Counted from the first letter of the stretch, positions 8,655 to 17,158 are shown. The stretch: DNA of 64,000 nt from Enterococcus gilvus ATCC BAA-350 (GCF_000407545.1 NZ_ASWH01000001.1:1441501-1505500), one strand, 5' to 3'. Notes: generated by a model from the sequence alone, not told the origin. Translations and numbers: made by a program.

Positions 8655-9505
8655 GAAAAATAATTTTTGACTGTGACAATACCTTTGGCTTAGAAAATCA
8701 CGACGTCGATGATGGGTTGACACTCTTTTATTTACTGGGTGCAGCAGAAATGGATCTTCTTGGAGTGACTCTGACCTATGGGAATGGAACGCTGGGAGAG
8801 GTCGTCCAGATGACGAAAGCACTTCAAAAAAAAGTGGGGATTCATTTTAACTATCATTCAAAAAATCAAGCAGATTTTTTAGTAGAGATGGTCAACAAAT
8901 ACCCTCACGAGGTGACAATCCTCGCAACAGGTGCATTGACAAATATATTGGACGCTAGCATGATCGACCCTGAATTTTTTATGAAAGTACAAGAAATTGT
9001 TTTGATGGGCGGGACGACGGAGCCTTTAGTAGTCAATCAACGTCCTGTCTCGGAGCTGAATTTTTCTTGTGATGCCGCAGCGTCGAAGAAGGTACTACTT
9101 AGTCGGGCGAAGATCACTATCATGAATGGGCACATGACTGCTCAAGCTTTTTTTTCAAAAAAGGATCTGAGTATATTCATAAAAGCTGCAGAAAGTCAGA
9201 TAGAACAAGAATCCTTAGAATGGATAAGCGAGACATTAGAAAAATGGATCAATTGGAATGAGCAAATGTTTGGTTTCTCAGGATTTTGTAACTGGGACAT
9301 GACCACTGCCGTTTATCTAGAATGCCCGGAGTTGTTTAGTCATGAAAAATATTGCTTATCAGCGACACAACCTGATCTTACAATTGGAAGGATCTCATTA
9401 GCTGAACAATCCTCCTATATAGTAAAAATGCCGAAAAGCATTCTCGACTTAACGGAATTTAATCATATAGTTATTCAACGAATGCTTGCAGGCTTATTGA
9501 AATAA
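8651..9505 (+). CDS. Divergent inosine-uridine nucleoside hydrolase family protein
   Basis: This encodes 284 residues from TTG 8651, which overlaps the previous stop as TTGA. The nucleoside-hydrolase calcium motif is present with an insertion: DCDNTFGLENHDVDDG (D7, D9, D20, D21) instead of the compact DTDPGxDD. The central LMGGT and ELNFSCDAAASKKVL segments fit the family. The usual C-terminal HD motif reads NWDMTTA, so the histidine that assists leaving-group departure is tryptophan. Family members split N-ribosides into base and ribose. In this operon it might process a ribosylated sulfur, selenium or arsenic intermediate, but that is inference. Confidence 0.8.
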   Translation: MRKIIFDCDNTFGLENHDVDDGLTLFYLLGAAEMDLLGVTLTYGNGTLGEVVQMTKALQKKVGIHFNYHSKNQADFLVEMVNKYPHEVTILATGALTNILDASMIDPEFFMKVQEIVLMGGTTEPLVVNQRPVSELNFSCDAAASKKVLLSRAKITIMNGHMTAQAFFSKKDLSIFIKAAESQIEQESLEWISETLEKWINWNEQMFGFSGFCNWDMTTAVYLECPELFSHEKYCLSATQPDLTIGRISLAEQSSYIVKMPKSILDLTEFNHIVIQRMLAGLLK

Positions 9506-9561
9506 GCAAGTATTTTATGATAAATGGCGTTCTCAAAATGCTAGAGTGGAAAGGAGCACCG

Positions 9562-10236
9562 TTGAAAAAAATAATCCTATTTATTTTATTGGTTCTTTTT
9601 GTGACCTTTCTAGGTTATCAGTTTGGTTTAGTGAGTTTGCTGACAGATATTGAAAGTCTTAGAGCGTATCTGGAAAGCCTTGGTTGGTGGGGATATGTGC
9701 TCTTTATCTTACTGTCAGTTCTTGTAGCAGTATTTCTTTTGCCAGGACAATTCTTAGCGATTGTAGGGGGCCTAGCATATGGTGGCTTTGTAGGTGGATG
9801 CTTGACCATTATCGGTGCTTCATTGGGTGCAAGCATTTCATTTATTATAGGAAAATATGTTGCAAGAGAATACATTTTGCAACGCTTTGGAACAGATCCT
9901 ACTTTTCAAAAAATAGAAAAAGGCGTTCAAGAAAATGGCATCGCCTTTTTGATTTTTACCCGACTAGTCCCAGTTTTTCCTTTTGCCATTCAAAGCTATG
10001 CCTATGCGATGACACCAATGAGTATTCGTAAATTCAGCATAATTTCTTTTTTGACAATGATGCCTGCTAGTTTTATTTATGCTTTTATGGCATCAGAGAT
10101 TGCTTCAAAAGGAATATCTGGAACTTTACTGGTAGAATTATCTATCGCAGGAATTCTTTTAGCGCTTCTCGCATATCTACCAAAGAAAATCAGTAAAAAA
10201 TTGAATCGACTGAGTTCAGAGTATAAAAATGATTAG
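9562..10236 (+). CDS. TVP38/TMEM64 (DedA-like) membrane protein
   Basis: This encodes 224 residues. TTG 9562 is chosen because AAAGGAG ends 6 bases upstream, and the sequence then begins with a hydrophobic segment; earlier in-frame ATGs at 9517 and 9538 lack a site. The SNARE-associated/VTT domain is visible: FLLPGQFLAIVGGLAYGG, then FTRLVPVFPFAIQSYAYA. About five membrane segments are predicted. VTT proteins are linked to lipid scrambling or small-molecule flux, and TVP38 members are frequent next to TIGR04282/04283 genes. It is the last gene of the operon, before a strong terminator. Confidence 0.84.
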   Translation: MKKIILFILLVLFVTFLGYQFGLVSLLTDIESLRAYLESLGWWGYVLFILLSVLVAVFLLPGQFLAIVGGLAYGGFVGGCLTIIGASLGASISFIIGKYVAREYILQRFGTDPTFQKIEKGVQENGIAFLIFTRLVPVFPFAIQSYAYAMTPMSIRKFSIISFLTMMPASFIYAFMASEIASKGISGTLLVELSIAGILLALLAYLPKKISKKLNRLSSEYKND

Positions 10237-10243
10237 GCATTCT

Positions 10244-10273
10244 AAAGACCAGAGCGGCTGCTCTGGTCTTTTT
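10244..10273 (+). terminator. Rho-independent terminator of the 13-gene operon
   Basis: A perfect 12-bp stem (AAAGACCAGAGC / GCTCTGGTCTTT) with a 4-base loop and following T-run begins 8 bases after the TVP38 stop. Confidence 0.9.
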
Positions 10274-10320
10274 GTTTCCCATTGGTTGATTTTTTAGCGT
10301 ATAAGTTAACAACAACTCCA

Positions 10321-10349
10321 TTGTTTTCTTTTAGTACTCATTTTAAAAT
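10321..10349 (+). promoter_or_regulatory. Candidate sigma-A promoter of the XRE-ABC operon
   Basis: TTGTTT (10321-10326) and TAAAAT (10344-10349) are separated by 17 bases and lie 23 bases before the XRE start codon. Confidence 0.55.
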
Positions 10350-10371
10350 TGGTATGAAAGGGGAGAGTAGG

Positions 10372-11496
10372 ATGGAAATGAGTATAGGAAAGATCATCTC
10401 AGAAAAACGCAAAGAAAAAAAGATAACGCAGCAAGAATTGGCAAATTTTGTAGGGGTATCAAAAGCTTCTGTTTCAAAGTGGGAAACGGGGCAAACATAT
10501 CCAGATATTTCACTGTTACCGCTCTTAGCTGCCTATTTCGACATGACAATAGATTCGCTTTTAGCCTATCAGCCACAACTGGAGAATCATGAAATACAGC
10601 GAATATATGCCACATTAAAGGATGGATTAAAAACTAAAGAACCGGATGAGATGTTACTTCTCATTCATAGATTGATACGACGGTACTATTCGTGCTATCC
10701 ATTCGTCTTACAGATGGGCATGTTTCTATTGAATCATGCAGACTTGCTGCCAGGTGAAGAAAAACTTCCGACATACACCAAAGAAGCTCAAAAATTATTC
10801 ATTCATGTTCGAACACAATCAAAAGATCCTGAATTAATTACGCAAGCTTTAAAATATGAAGCCTATACCGCGCTTGTACTACAAGAATTCGACAAAGTTT
10901 TATCCATGCTTGGAGATCGTGCGCCTATGTTGTTTCCGGTGGAAAGCTTGATCGCGGCTGCTCAGCAACAAAAGGGAGAGTCAGGTCAAGCAATTGAAAC
11001 GTTGCAAAGTGGAATTTATCAATATGCAGCAGTGTTCATGAGCTTTTTCACGAATTACTTGCAGTTACTGACTGATGATCCTAAAAAATTTACTGAAACA
11101 GTTTCACGGGGAAGTCAATTTGCAAAGATTTTTCGATTCAGCTCGCTGCATCCAGTCTCATTGATGAATTTTCAATTATCTGCTGTTTTCGGCTATGCGA
11201 AAATGGGAAATGAAGAAGCTGCTTTGCAACTATTAGGGGCTTTTCTCGAGGTCATGAAGGAGACAGAATTCCCTGTTGTCTTGCACGGGGATGCCTATTT
11301 TGATCAAATCAATGAATGGCTAGATCAATCAGAAATTGGGACGCAACTCCCCAGAGATTCTATGAAAGTTCAAGAGAGTTTGAGTGATGCAATCATCGAT
11401 AATCCCGTCTTTAGTCAATTCAAGGAGCAAGAGAAATTGCAGAATATTTATAGTGAATTACGTGCCATAAAGAAGGAGCATTCAAAAAATGAATAA
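10372..11496 (+). CDS. XRE-family transcriptional regulator with helical C-terminal domain
   Basis: This encodes 374 residues. Start 10372 follows AAGGGGAG by 6 bases; an in-frame ATG two codons later is possible. Residues 1-65 are a Cro/CI helix-turn-helix with TQQELANFVGVSKASVSKW. The remaining 300 residues are helical, TPR-like, without a recognised ligand motif. It is the first gene of an operon with a PLDc_N protein and an ABC transporter, so it is likely to control that transporter in response to an internal signal. Confidence 0.82.
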   Translation: MEMSIGKIISEKRKEKKITQQELANFVGVSKASVSKWETGQTYPDISLLPLLAAYFDMTIDSLLAYQPQLENHEIQRIYATLKDGLKTKEPDEMLLLIHRLIRRYYSCYPFVLQMGMFLLNHADLLPGEEKLPTYTKEAQKLFIHVRTQSKDPELITQALKYEAYTALVLQEFDKVLSMLGDRAPMLFPVESLIAAAQQQKGESGQAIETLQSGIYQYAAVFMSFFTNYLQLLTDDPKKFTETVSRGSQFAKIFRFSSLHPVSLMNFQLSAVFGYAKMGNEEAALQLLGAFLEVMKETEFPVVLHGDAYFDQINEWLDQSEIGTQLPRDSMKVQESLSDAIIDNPVFSQFKEQEKLQNIYSELRAIKKEHSKNE

Positions 11497-11701
11497 TTTA
11501 GATTTTTTCAGAGAAAATTTACCGATTCTATTGCCATTCGTGCTTCTTGAATTACTTTTAATGATCACAGCAGTTTGGCATGTACTAAAACATCCTAACT
11601 ATCGATTCGGGAACAAAGCAGTGTGGTTATTGATCGTGATCGTTTTTCAGATTATTGGTCCAGTCTTCTATTTTGTATTTGGAAGAGGGGATGATTTATG
11701 A
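11489..11701 (+). CDS. PLDc_N-domain small membrane protein (YxlE-like)
   Basis: This encodes 70 residues overlapping the regulator by 8 bases. Two hydrophobic segments (about residues 12-33 and 43-64) and the ending FQIIGPVFYFVFGRGDD are typical of the phospholipase-D N-terminal (PLDc_N) family. B. subtilis YxlE, a similar protein, lies next to the YxlFG transporter and limits SigY. Here it also precedes an ABC ATPase and permease, so it may be a regulatory or accessory subunit. Confidence 0.82.
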   Translation: MNNLDFFRENLPILLPFVLLELLLMITAVWHVLKHPNYRFGNKAVWLLIVIVFQIIGPVFYFVFGRGDDL

Positions 11702-12633
11702 ATATTTTGGAACTGCATCAAGTCTCAAAAAAGTATGGGTCAAAATATGTCTTAAATAAGTTAGATCTCCATGTTCCAAAGGGTTCAATTTTTGGGTTCG
11801 TAGGAGAAAATGGCGCTGGAAAGACAACCACTATGAGAATGATCCTCGGCTTAGAGGAAAAAAGCAGCGGCGAAATTCTTATTAAAGGAACTCCGGTTAC
11901 TTTTGGGGACAATGAAACGAATCGTTATACGGGTTACTTACCTGACGTGCCAGAATTTTACGACTATATGTCTGGTAAAGAGTATTTAACTTTTTGCGGG
12001 CAACTTACTGGGATGAAAAAAGAACAGTTGTTAACGAAAGTTTCCGAGTTATTATCCTTGGTAGGTTTGAAAGAAGATAAAAAGAAAATTAAGGGATACT
12101 CCCGTGGTATGAAACAACGTTTAGGAATCGCACAGGCTTTATTGAATGATCCAGAGCTATTAATTTGCGACGAGCCTACTTCAGCCTTGGATCCAGGTGG
12201 ACGAAATGATTTTTTAGAGATGTTAGCAACATTAAAAGGGCACACAACAATCGTATTTTCTACCCATATCCTGAATGATGTCGAACGTATATGCGATCAT
12301 GTAGGAATCTTGGATCAAGGGCAGTTGGTGCTCAGTGGGCCTTTAGCAGAACTGAAGCAGCAATACGCAAAAAAACAAATTGAGATCGAATTCAAACAAA
12401 ATATAGAGTTGCAAGACTTTACGGAAAAACTCGAACGATTGAAAATTCAGCAGCAATTGAAAGGCTACTCTTTTAACCCACAAAAAAACCAATACCTTTT
12501 AGAATATATACAGCCCTACGAAAAAATCGCACCGCTGCTTTTTAAACAATTCGAAGACGCGCAAGTCTTCCCGAAAATAATCAAGAAAATAGATCCGTCG
12601 TTAGAAACGATTTTTTTGGAGGTGATAAAGTGA
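11698..12633 (+). CDS. ABC transporter ATP-binding protein (YxlF-like)
   Basis: This encodes 311 residues starting at an ATGA overlap with the previous stop. Walker A is GENGAGKTT, the signature region is YSRGMKQRLGIAQALL, Walker B is LLICDEPTSALDP, and the switch histidine lies in STHILND. It belongs to the CcmA/NatA-type exporter ATPases. Partner permease is the next gene. The substrate is unknown; homologues often take part in peptide or antibiotic resistance. Confidence 0.9.
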   Translation: MNILELHQVSKKYGSKYVLNKLDLHVPKGSIFGFVGENGAGKTTTMRMILGLEEKSSGEILIKGTPVTFGDNETNRYTGYLPDVPEFYDYMSGKEYLTFCGQLTGMKKEQLLTKVSELLSLVGLKEDKKKIKGYSRGMKQRLGIAQALLNDPELLICDEPTSALDPGGRNDFLEMLATLKGHTTIVFSTHILNDVERICDHVGILDQGQLVLSGPLAELKQQYAKKQIEIEFKQNIELQDFTEKLERLKIQQQLKGYSFNPQKNQYLLEYIQPYEKIAPLLFKQFEDAQVFPKIIKKIDPSLETIFLEVIK

Positions 12634-13394
12634 AAAATTTATACTTTTTTACTAAAAAAGAAATTGTTGAAAGTTGGCGGACTTATCGTTCTGCGATCGT
12701 AATTCTGATCTTTTTGATTTTTGGGCTAATGAATCCCTTATTGGCTAAACTAACTCCTGAGATTGTTAAACTGACAGTGGGTGAGGCGATGGCTAAGACA
12801 ATTCCTGAACCTACTTCACTTGATTCTTGGACGCAATTTTTTAAGAATGTTAATCAAATTGGTTTGATTGTAGTGGCATTGATATTTAGCGGAACAGTCA
12901 GTAATGAAGTGAGTAGAGGAACGCTGATTAATCTTGTTACGAAGGGGCTCAGAAGAGGGGCGATCATTGGTGGAAAAATAGTGAATCTGCTATTTCAATG
13001 GAGCATTAGCTTTCTTGTAGCCTTTCTGGTGACCTGGGGGTATACCAACTATTACTTTGACGATAGTAAAAGTTCTCATCTTTTTCAGGCTGTCTTTCCT
13101 GTGTGGCTTTTTGGAGTTTTCCTAATGAGTTTGATTCTTTTTTCTTCTACCATTGCTCGTAATAGCTATGAAGGCATGCTAGTGACGGGTGGAGGGGTCG
13201 TTTTACTCCTATTGTTGAGTCTCTTTGACAATCTTAAAAAGTACAATCCAATCTCATTGGTGACGCAAAATCTTCTGTTTTTACAGCAGGGTCCAGCTTT
13301 TGAGAAGTATGTACCAGCAATGGTACTAGCATTTTTACTTTCTCTGATATTTTTATTGTTGAGTACGCTCGTTTTAAATAAGAAAAAATTATAA
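12630..13394 (+). CDS. ABC-2 type permease (YxlG-like)
   Basis: This encodes 254 residues overlapping the ATPase gene by 4 bases (GTGA start). It has about six membrane segments, with an extracytoplasmic loop after the first that carries charged residues, and the SNEVSRGTLINLVTKG motif typical of ABC-2 permeases of the NatB/YxlG type. It forms the channel of the exporter with the preceding ATPase. Last gene of the unit; a terminator follows. Confidence 0.87.
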   Translation: MKNLYFFTKKEIVESWRTYRSAIVILIFLIFGLMNPLLAKLTPEIVKLTVGEAMAKTIPEPTSLDSWTQFFKNVNQIGLIVVALIFSGTVSNEVSRGTLINLVTKGLRRGAIIGGKIVNLLFQWSISFLVAFLVTWGYTNYYFDDSKSSHLFQAVFPVWLFGVFLMSLILFSSTIARNSYEGMLVTGGGVVLLLLLSLFDNLKKYNPISLVTQNLLFLQQGPAFEKYVPAMVLAFLLSLIFLLLSTLVLNKKKL

Positions 13395-13458
13395 GAAAGC
13401 CCCAGGTTTATTTCAGTATCTTGTCTCATCTGCAAAGTTTAGTTTTATAAATAGAAAG

Positions 13459-13497
13459 AAAAAGGTATGCCGCAATCTGAGGGCATACCTTTTTAAA
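13459..13497. terminator. Bidirectional terminator between convergent units
   Basis: A 13-bp stem (AAAAAGGTATGCC / GGCATACCTTTTT) with A-rich and T-rich flanks can end both the ABC operon on the plus strand and the membrane protein gene on the minus strand. Confidence 0.85.
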
Positions 13498-13532
13498 ATG
13501 ATTTGCACCACTAAAAGTCGAAGGGCTGATTA

Positions 13533-13850
13533 TTAAATAAATAAGTAAACAACCGAATAGATATAATAGGCTAATAACAACAGAGCAACAATGCAAGAAA
13601 GTTTAGTTAAAAAACCACCACGTGCGGGTTTTGTAGACTTGCGAGATTGTCGACGAGTTGTTTCTACGCCTACAGTATCTGTAATTTCTTGTTTCGCGGG
13701 ACGTAACAGTACGATTGCAAGCAAATCAATGAATAACAATCCTTGCAAAACGATGCTTACGATAAACGTAATTTGATCTCCTCTAACCATTCGGAATAAG
13801 AATAGGACGATCATCAGAAGATCGAATAGTAATGTCAATAAAAGCGCCAT
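13533..13850 (-). CDS. Small membrane protein, three segments, unknown function
   Basis: This encodes 105 residues, with AAGGAG 6 bases before the ATG. Hydrophobic segments lie at about residues 4-20, 28-48 and 84-104. A basic stretch (TTRRQSRKSTKPARGG) lies before the last segment and should be cytoplasmic. No family was recognised. It stands alone with its own terminator. Confidence 0.7.
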   Translation of the reverse strand: MALLLTLLFDLLMIVLFLFRMVRGDQITFIVSIVLQGLLFIDLLAIVLLRPAKQEITDTVGVETTRRQSRKSTKPARGGFLTKLSCIVALLLLAYYIYSVVYLFI

Positions 13851-13947
13851 AACAAAGCTCCTTTGAATAGGTTGGAATAAACAAGATTTATTATAGCATA
13901 CAACGACTAAAAGAATAGTGGATTATTGTGAATGTTCGTCCAGCCTG

Positions 13948-14217
13948 TCAGTGTTTGTGATTCAAAAAAGAATAGATCATCCAATAGAGCATAAAAGCGA
14001 GAAGCGATACTAGCATCAAAAGAGCAAGCGCCCATGCGCCCTCAACAGGTTGATAATGGTGGTAGTTCATGAGTAAGTAGATAGATAAAAAAGTCGGGAT
14101 CAGGGAAAAGGATAAATGGATCAATACGCGATCTTTTTTAAATAAATAAAAATAAATGATAGTCATCACAATAAAAATTAAATAAATGATCCCTGAAACG
14201 GCATTGCCAATATCCAT
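13948..14217 (-). CDS. Small membrane protein, three segments, unknown function
   Basis: This encodes 89 residues with an excellent AGGAGGG site 6 bases before the ATG. It is almost entirely hydrophobic, with three likely membrane segments and the ending SFLNHKH. It precedes the gene at 13533 on the same strand by about 100 bases, so the two may be co-transcribed. No function can be assigned. Confidence 0.68.
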   Translation of the reverse strand: MDIGNAVSGIIYLIFIVMTIIYFYLFKKDRVLIHLSFSLIPTFLSIYLLMNYHHYQPVEGAWALALLMLVSLLAFMLYWMIYSFLNHKH

Positions 14218-14549
14218 AAGTTTCCCTCCTGAAGGCCATTATATCAAAATCAGCGCCCTCGACAAATAACAAAAAAATGAGAATTACTAATTTTAATTAA
14301 TGAGGAAATCCTTTCTCATCGAGAAATACTGAACATAAGAATAATCACGTTGTTAATCCCTAATAATTCTTTCTTTATTTTAAAAAAAATGGAAACATTT
14401 GAAAAAAGCCGGGAATATCACGTTTTTTAATCGTTAGAATCCAACTAAAAAATTTTACTTTGTGATTAATATTTGTTAGTTTATATAGAGGGGAAATAAG
14501 AAAGATATTAATTGTAACCGTTTTTTAATAGTTGCTAGAGGGGGATGAC
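14218..14549. other. AT-rich divergent intergenic region
   Basis: These 332 bases separate the minus-strand membrane protein from the glucosaminidase gene. I see no open frame with a ribosome site. One promoter candidate for the glucosaminidase is TTGTGA (14460-14465), a 16-base spacer and TATATA (14482-14487). A short palindromic AATTACTAATTTTAATTAATG lies near 14281-14301. The rest is unassigned. Confidence 0.5.
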
Positions 14550-15824
14550 ATGGATTATAAAAAACTACTATGTAGTGTGATGTTATTAGGAAGTATAGGC
14601 CTATCAACAGGTGTGGCCTACGGAGAAGAAACGACGGATTCAACCAATAAAACAGAAAGTTCATCGATGGTTGAATCATCGAAGGTCTCAGAGGAAACAA
14701 CGGAGACACCTTCAACAGAAAAAACGAACGAAACAATCGATTCAGAAACAACCGAAGCCAGTTCGAGTGAGCAGCCGCAGGCGAGTGAAGAAAATGAATC
14801 GGTGGATGAGCAGGAATTTGATGAATTAGGGAATTTACAATTTCATCATCCTATTCGATTCGAAGATTTCACTTTAGCGCCACCCGCTTTTCGAGCAGCG
14901 CGTTCAGCTGTAAATACACAACAGGCGTTTATAAACCAAGTAGCGCCTTCAGCAAAGTCTTTAGCAAATTCAAATAATCTCTACGCTTCTGTAATGATCG
15001 CGCAAGCAATCGTTGAAAGTGGCTGGGGAGGAAGTGACCTCTCCAGATCGCCTAACCACAATCTCTTCGGTATAAAAGGAATGTACAACGGTCAATCAGT
15101 AACCATGCCAACATGGGAATATAGTGAAAAAAATGGCTGGTATCAGATCAACGCCAAATTTAGAAAATACCCTTCATTCAAGGAGTCTTTGGGCGATAAT
15201 GTAACTATTTTAAAAACTACATCGTTCTCAGCAGGCAATTATTATTATTCTGGTGCTTGGAAAAGTAATACTAAATCGTACAAAGATGCGACTGCCTGGT
15301 TAACGGGACGCTACGCAACTGCGCCAAATTATGGTTCTACTCTAAATAGTGTCATTGAGACCTATAAGTTAACCCAGTATGACTCTGGTGGAAACAATGG
15401 TGGCGGTTCAACCCCAGCACCTGTACAAACCAATGCAATGTATCGTTTGTACAATCCAAACAGTGGGGAGCATTTTTATACGGCCAGTACAGGTGAACGA
15501 GACAACGTTAGAAAAGCAGGATGGCGTTACGAAGGAATCGGTTGGCAGGCTCCAAAGAGCGGTACACCTGTTTATCGTCTCTATAACCCGAATGCAGGAG
15601 ACCATCATTACACACCGATTGTCTCCGAAAAGAATCATTTAGTAAAAGTCGGTTGGCGTTATGAAGGAGTAAGCTGGTATTCAGGTGGCAGTAAGCCACT
15701 GTATCGCCTGTATAATCCAAATGCAAAAGCAGGCGCGCATCATTACACATTGCTTCAAAGCGAGCGAGATAATTTGATTAAACACGGCTGGCGCAATGAA
15801 GGAATTGGCTGGTACGGACAATAA
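14550..15824 (+). CDS. Secreted glucosaminidase (GH73) with three C-terminal DUF5648-type repeats
   Basis: This encodes 424 residues. ATG 14550 follows GAGGGGG by 5 bases and opens a clear signal peptide ending near VAYGEE. A Ser/Thr/Glu-rich linker (about 28-100) follows. Residues 125-275 form a Flg_J/GH73 domain with [10 protein letters not shown] (catalytic-type Glu) and NHNLFGIKG. The C-terminus carries three repeats of about 45 residues, each with YRLYNPN, HHYT or HFYT, and a GW.YEG.GW ending. Such repeats likely bind cell wall or surface sugars. It probably hydrolyses peptidoglycan in growth or daughter-cell separation. No LPxTG or LysM is present. Confidence 0.88.
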   Translation: MDYKKLLCSVMLLGSIGLSTGVAYGEETTDSTNKTESSSMVESSKVSEETTETPSTEKTNETIDSETTEASSSEQPQASEENESVDEQEFDELGNLQFHHPIRFEDFTLAPPAFRAARSAVNTQQAFINQVAPSAKSLANSNNLYASVMIAQAIVESGWGGSDLSRSPNHNLFGIKGMYNGQSVTMPTWEYSEKNGWYQINAKFRKYPSFKESLGDNVTILKTTSFSAGNYYYSGAWKSNTKSYKDATAWLTGRYATAPNYGSTLNSVIETYKLTQYDSGGNNGGGSTPAPVQTNAMYRLYNPNSGEHFYTASTGERDNVRKAGWRYEGIGWQAPKSGTPVYRLYNPNAGDHHYTPIVSEKNHLVKVGWRYEGVSWYSGGSKPLYRLYNPNAKAGAHHYTLLQSERDNLIKHGWRNEGIGWYGQ

Positions 15825-15836
15825 AATAATGATACT

Positions 15837-15876
15837 AAAAAAGATCTTGATGAGAGGCTTCATCAAGATCTTTTTT
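15837..15876. terminator. Bidirectional terminator after the glucosaminidase gene
   Basis: A long stem (AAAAAAGATCTTGATGA / TCATCAAGATCTTTTTT) with a short loop serves the plus-strand gene and the convergent minus-strand gene at 15908. Confidence 0.88.
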
Positions 15877-15907
15877 GCGAGAAAACTGCCTGCTTAATCT
15901 AATGATG

Positions 15908-16984
15908 TTAATCAAGTGAGGACACCGATACCTTGACCAGACGATCGTCTTGATTGTCTGGAGACCCGCGACCATCACGATTATTTGTTACAAAATAGAG
16001 GGTATTTCCATCGATGAAGACATCTCTTATGCGGCCAAATCCCTTGACAACTTGCTTTTCTTCCTCCGAGTCTAAATCAAAACGTAAAATAGCAGTTCCG
16101 CGTAGCCCTGCTACGTAAAGGGCTTCATCCTTATAAGCCATTCCTGAAGGAGCCCAGGTCTGACTATTTCCAGAGGTGAAAAGCGGGGACTCCATTCCGT
16201 CACGCTCTTCTGAGCCTTCAATGTCAGGCCAGCCATAATTCCTGCCTTCTCTGATTCTATTGATCTCATCATTCGCGCTTGCCCCATGCTCGCTTGCATA
16301 CATCGTCTCATCAGAAGACCAAGTTAATCCTTGTGCGTTTCGATGGCCATAACTATAAACATAGGAATTAGAGAAGGGATTATCGTCGGGAATAGACCCA
16401 TCGAAATTTAGACGTAGAATTTTTCCAGCTAAAGAATCTCTGTCTTGCGCTAAGTCGGGCTGAGAGGCATCACCAGTTGTCGCGTATATCTTTTTATCCG
16501 GGCCAATTTTAATTCTTCCGCCGTGATGCGTACTCCCGCTAGGAATATCGTCTAATAAAACTGCTGTTTCTTGCCATTCGTCATTTGCTAAGGTCAATTC
16601 TACAATTCTGTTCAGTCGATTCCCGTTGTCTTCATACGTATAATAGGCAATGCCTTTTTGTGATTCTGAGAAATCAGGATAGAGCACAAAACCCAAAAGT
16701 CCCGCTTCAGAAGCAGAGGATAGGGGACGTTCCAAAGAAACGGATTGACGTTCCACCTCACCATCAGAGATTTTTGCAATCGTTCCTCCTCGTTCACTAA
16801 TATAAAAAGTTTCATTGTGACGTTCAATCGACCAAGGAATAGCTAAATTTTCTGCAATGACTTCTGCTTCTTGTCCATCAGATTCTTTTGTGCCAGACAA
16901 CTCTGAAACAGTCGCTGAGTCTTCGTTCCCGCAGCCGCTTAGAGCTACAAATAGCATTCCTAAAAATAACGGGTTCTTTATCAT
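15908..16984 (-). CDS. PQQ-type sugar dehydrogenase-like lipoprotein (GSDH family)
   Basis: This encodes 358 residues with a lipobox LSGC near residue 18, so the protein is exported and lipid-anchored. The mature part has the six-bladed propeller motifs of glucose/sorbosone dehydrogenases: AIPWSIE, GLLGFVLYPDF, STHHGGRIKIGPDKKIYATTGD, and SYGHRNAQGLTW. In soluble glucose dehydrogenase the equivalent histidine in HHGGR is catalytic. Most Firmicutes do not make PQQ, so the cofactor may come from outside or the domain may bind or oxidise sugars otherwise. A GGAGGAAGAAGG stretch precedes the ATG. It is a single-gene unit. Confidence 0.85.
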   Translation of the reverse strand: MIKNPLFLGMLFVALSGCGNEDSATVSELSGTKESDGQEAEVIAENLAIPWSIERHNETFYISERGGTIAKISDGEVERQSVSLERPLSSASEAGLLGFVLYPDFSESQKGIAYYTYEDNGNRLNRIVELTLANDEWQETAVLLDDIPSGSTHHGGRIKIGPDKKIYATTGDASQPDLAQDRDSLAGKILRLNFDGSIPDDNPFSNSYVYSYGHRNAQGLTWSSDETMYASEHGASANDEINRIREGRNYGWPDIEGSEERDGMESPLFTSGNSQTWAPSGMAYKDEALYVAGLRGTAILRFDLDSEEEKQVVKGFGRIRDVFIDGNTLYFVTNNRDGRGSPDNQDDRLVKVSVSSLD

Positions 16985-17110
16985 TCCTTCTTCCTCCTAG
17001 AATATTAAAATCTTAAGTGGCTCGTAGTTATTAATTTTAACCTATCATTATTTTGGACTGGAAGTAAAAAAATATGCTTTAAATAAAAGCATGCAAGGGA
17101 TTGAGCACAC

Positions 17111-17158
17111 AAAAAAAGACAAAGTATTCTACCCGCATAAGCAGCTATAACTTTGTCT
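17111..17158 (-). terminator. Terminator of the 73-residue protein gene
   Basis: On the minus strand a 9-bp stem (AGACAAAGT / ACTTTGTCT) with a roughly 24-base loop ends in seven T residues. It lies 111 bases after the stop at 17269. The intervening 17159-17268 has no gene that I can see. Confidence 0.65.

Noticed and set aside
14513..14528. TGTAAC-CGTTT-TTTAAT as a WalR site for the glucosaminidase
   Set aside because: The second half-site has a mismatch, and the position is only about 20 bases before the start codon, downstream of the promoter candidate.
14476..14751. Minus-strand open frame opposite the glucosaminidase start
   Set aside because: It is opposite a gene with signal peptide and good ribosome site, and has none itself.
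15420..15824. Repeats at the 3' end of the glucosaminidase as a CRISPR-like array
   Set aside because: They are coding repeats in one frame, with variable DNA and no spacer pattern.
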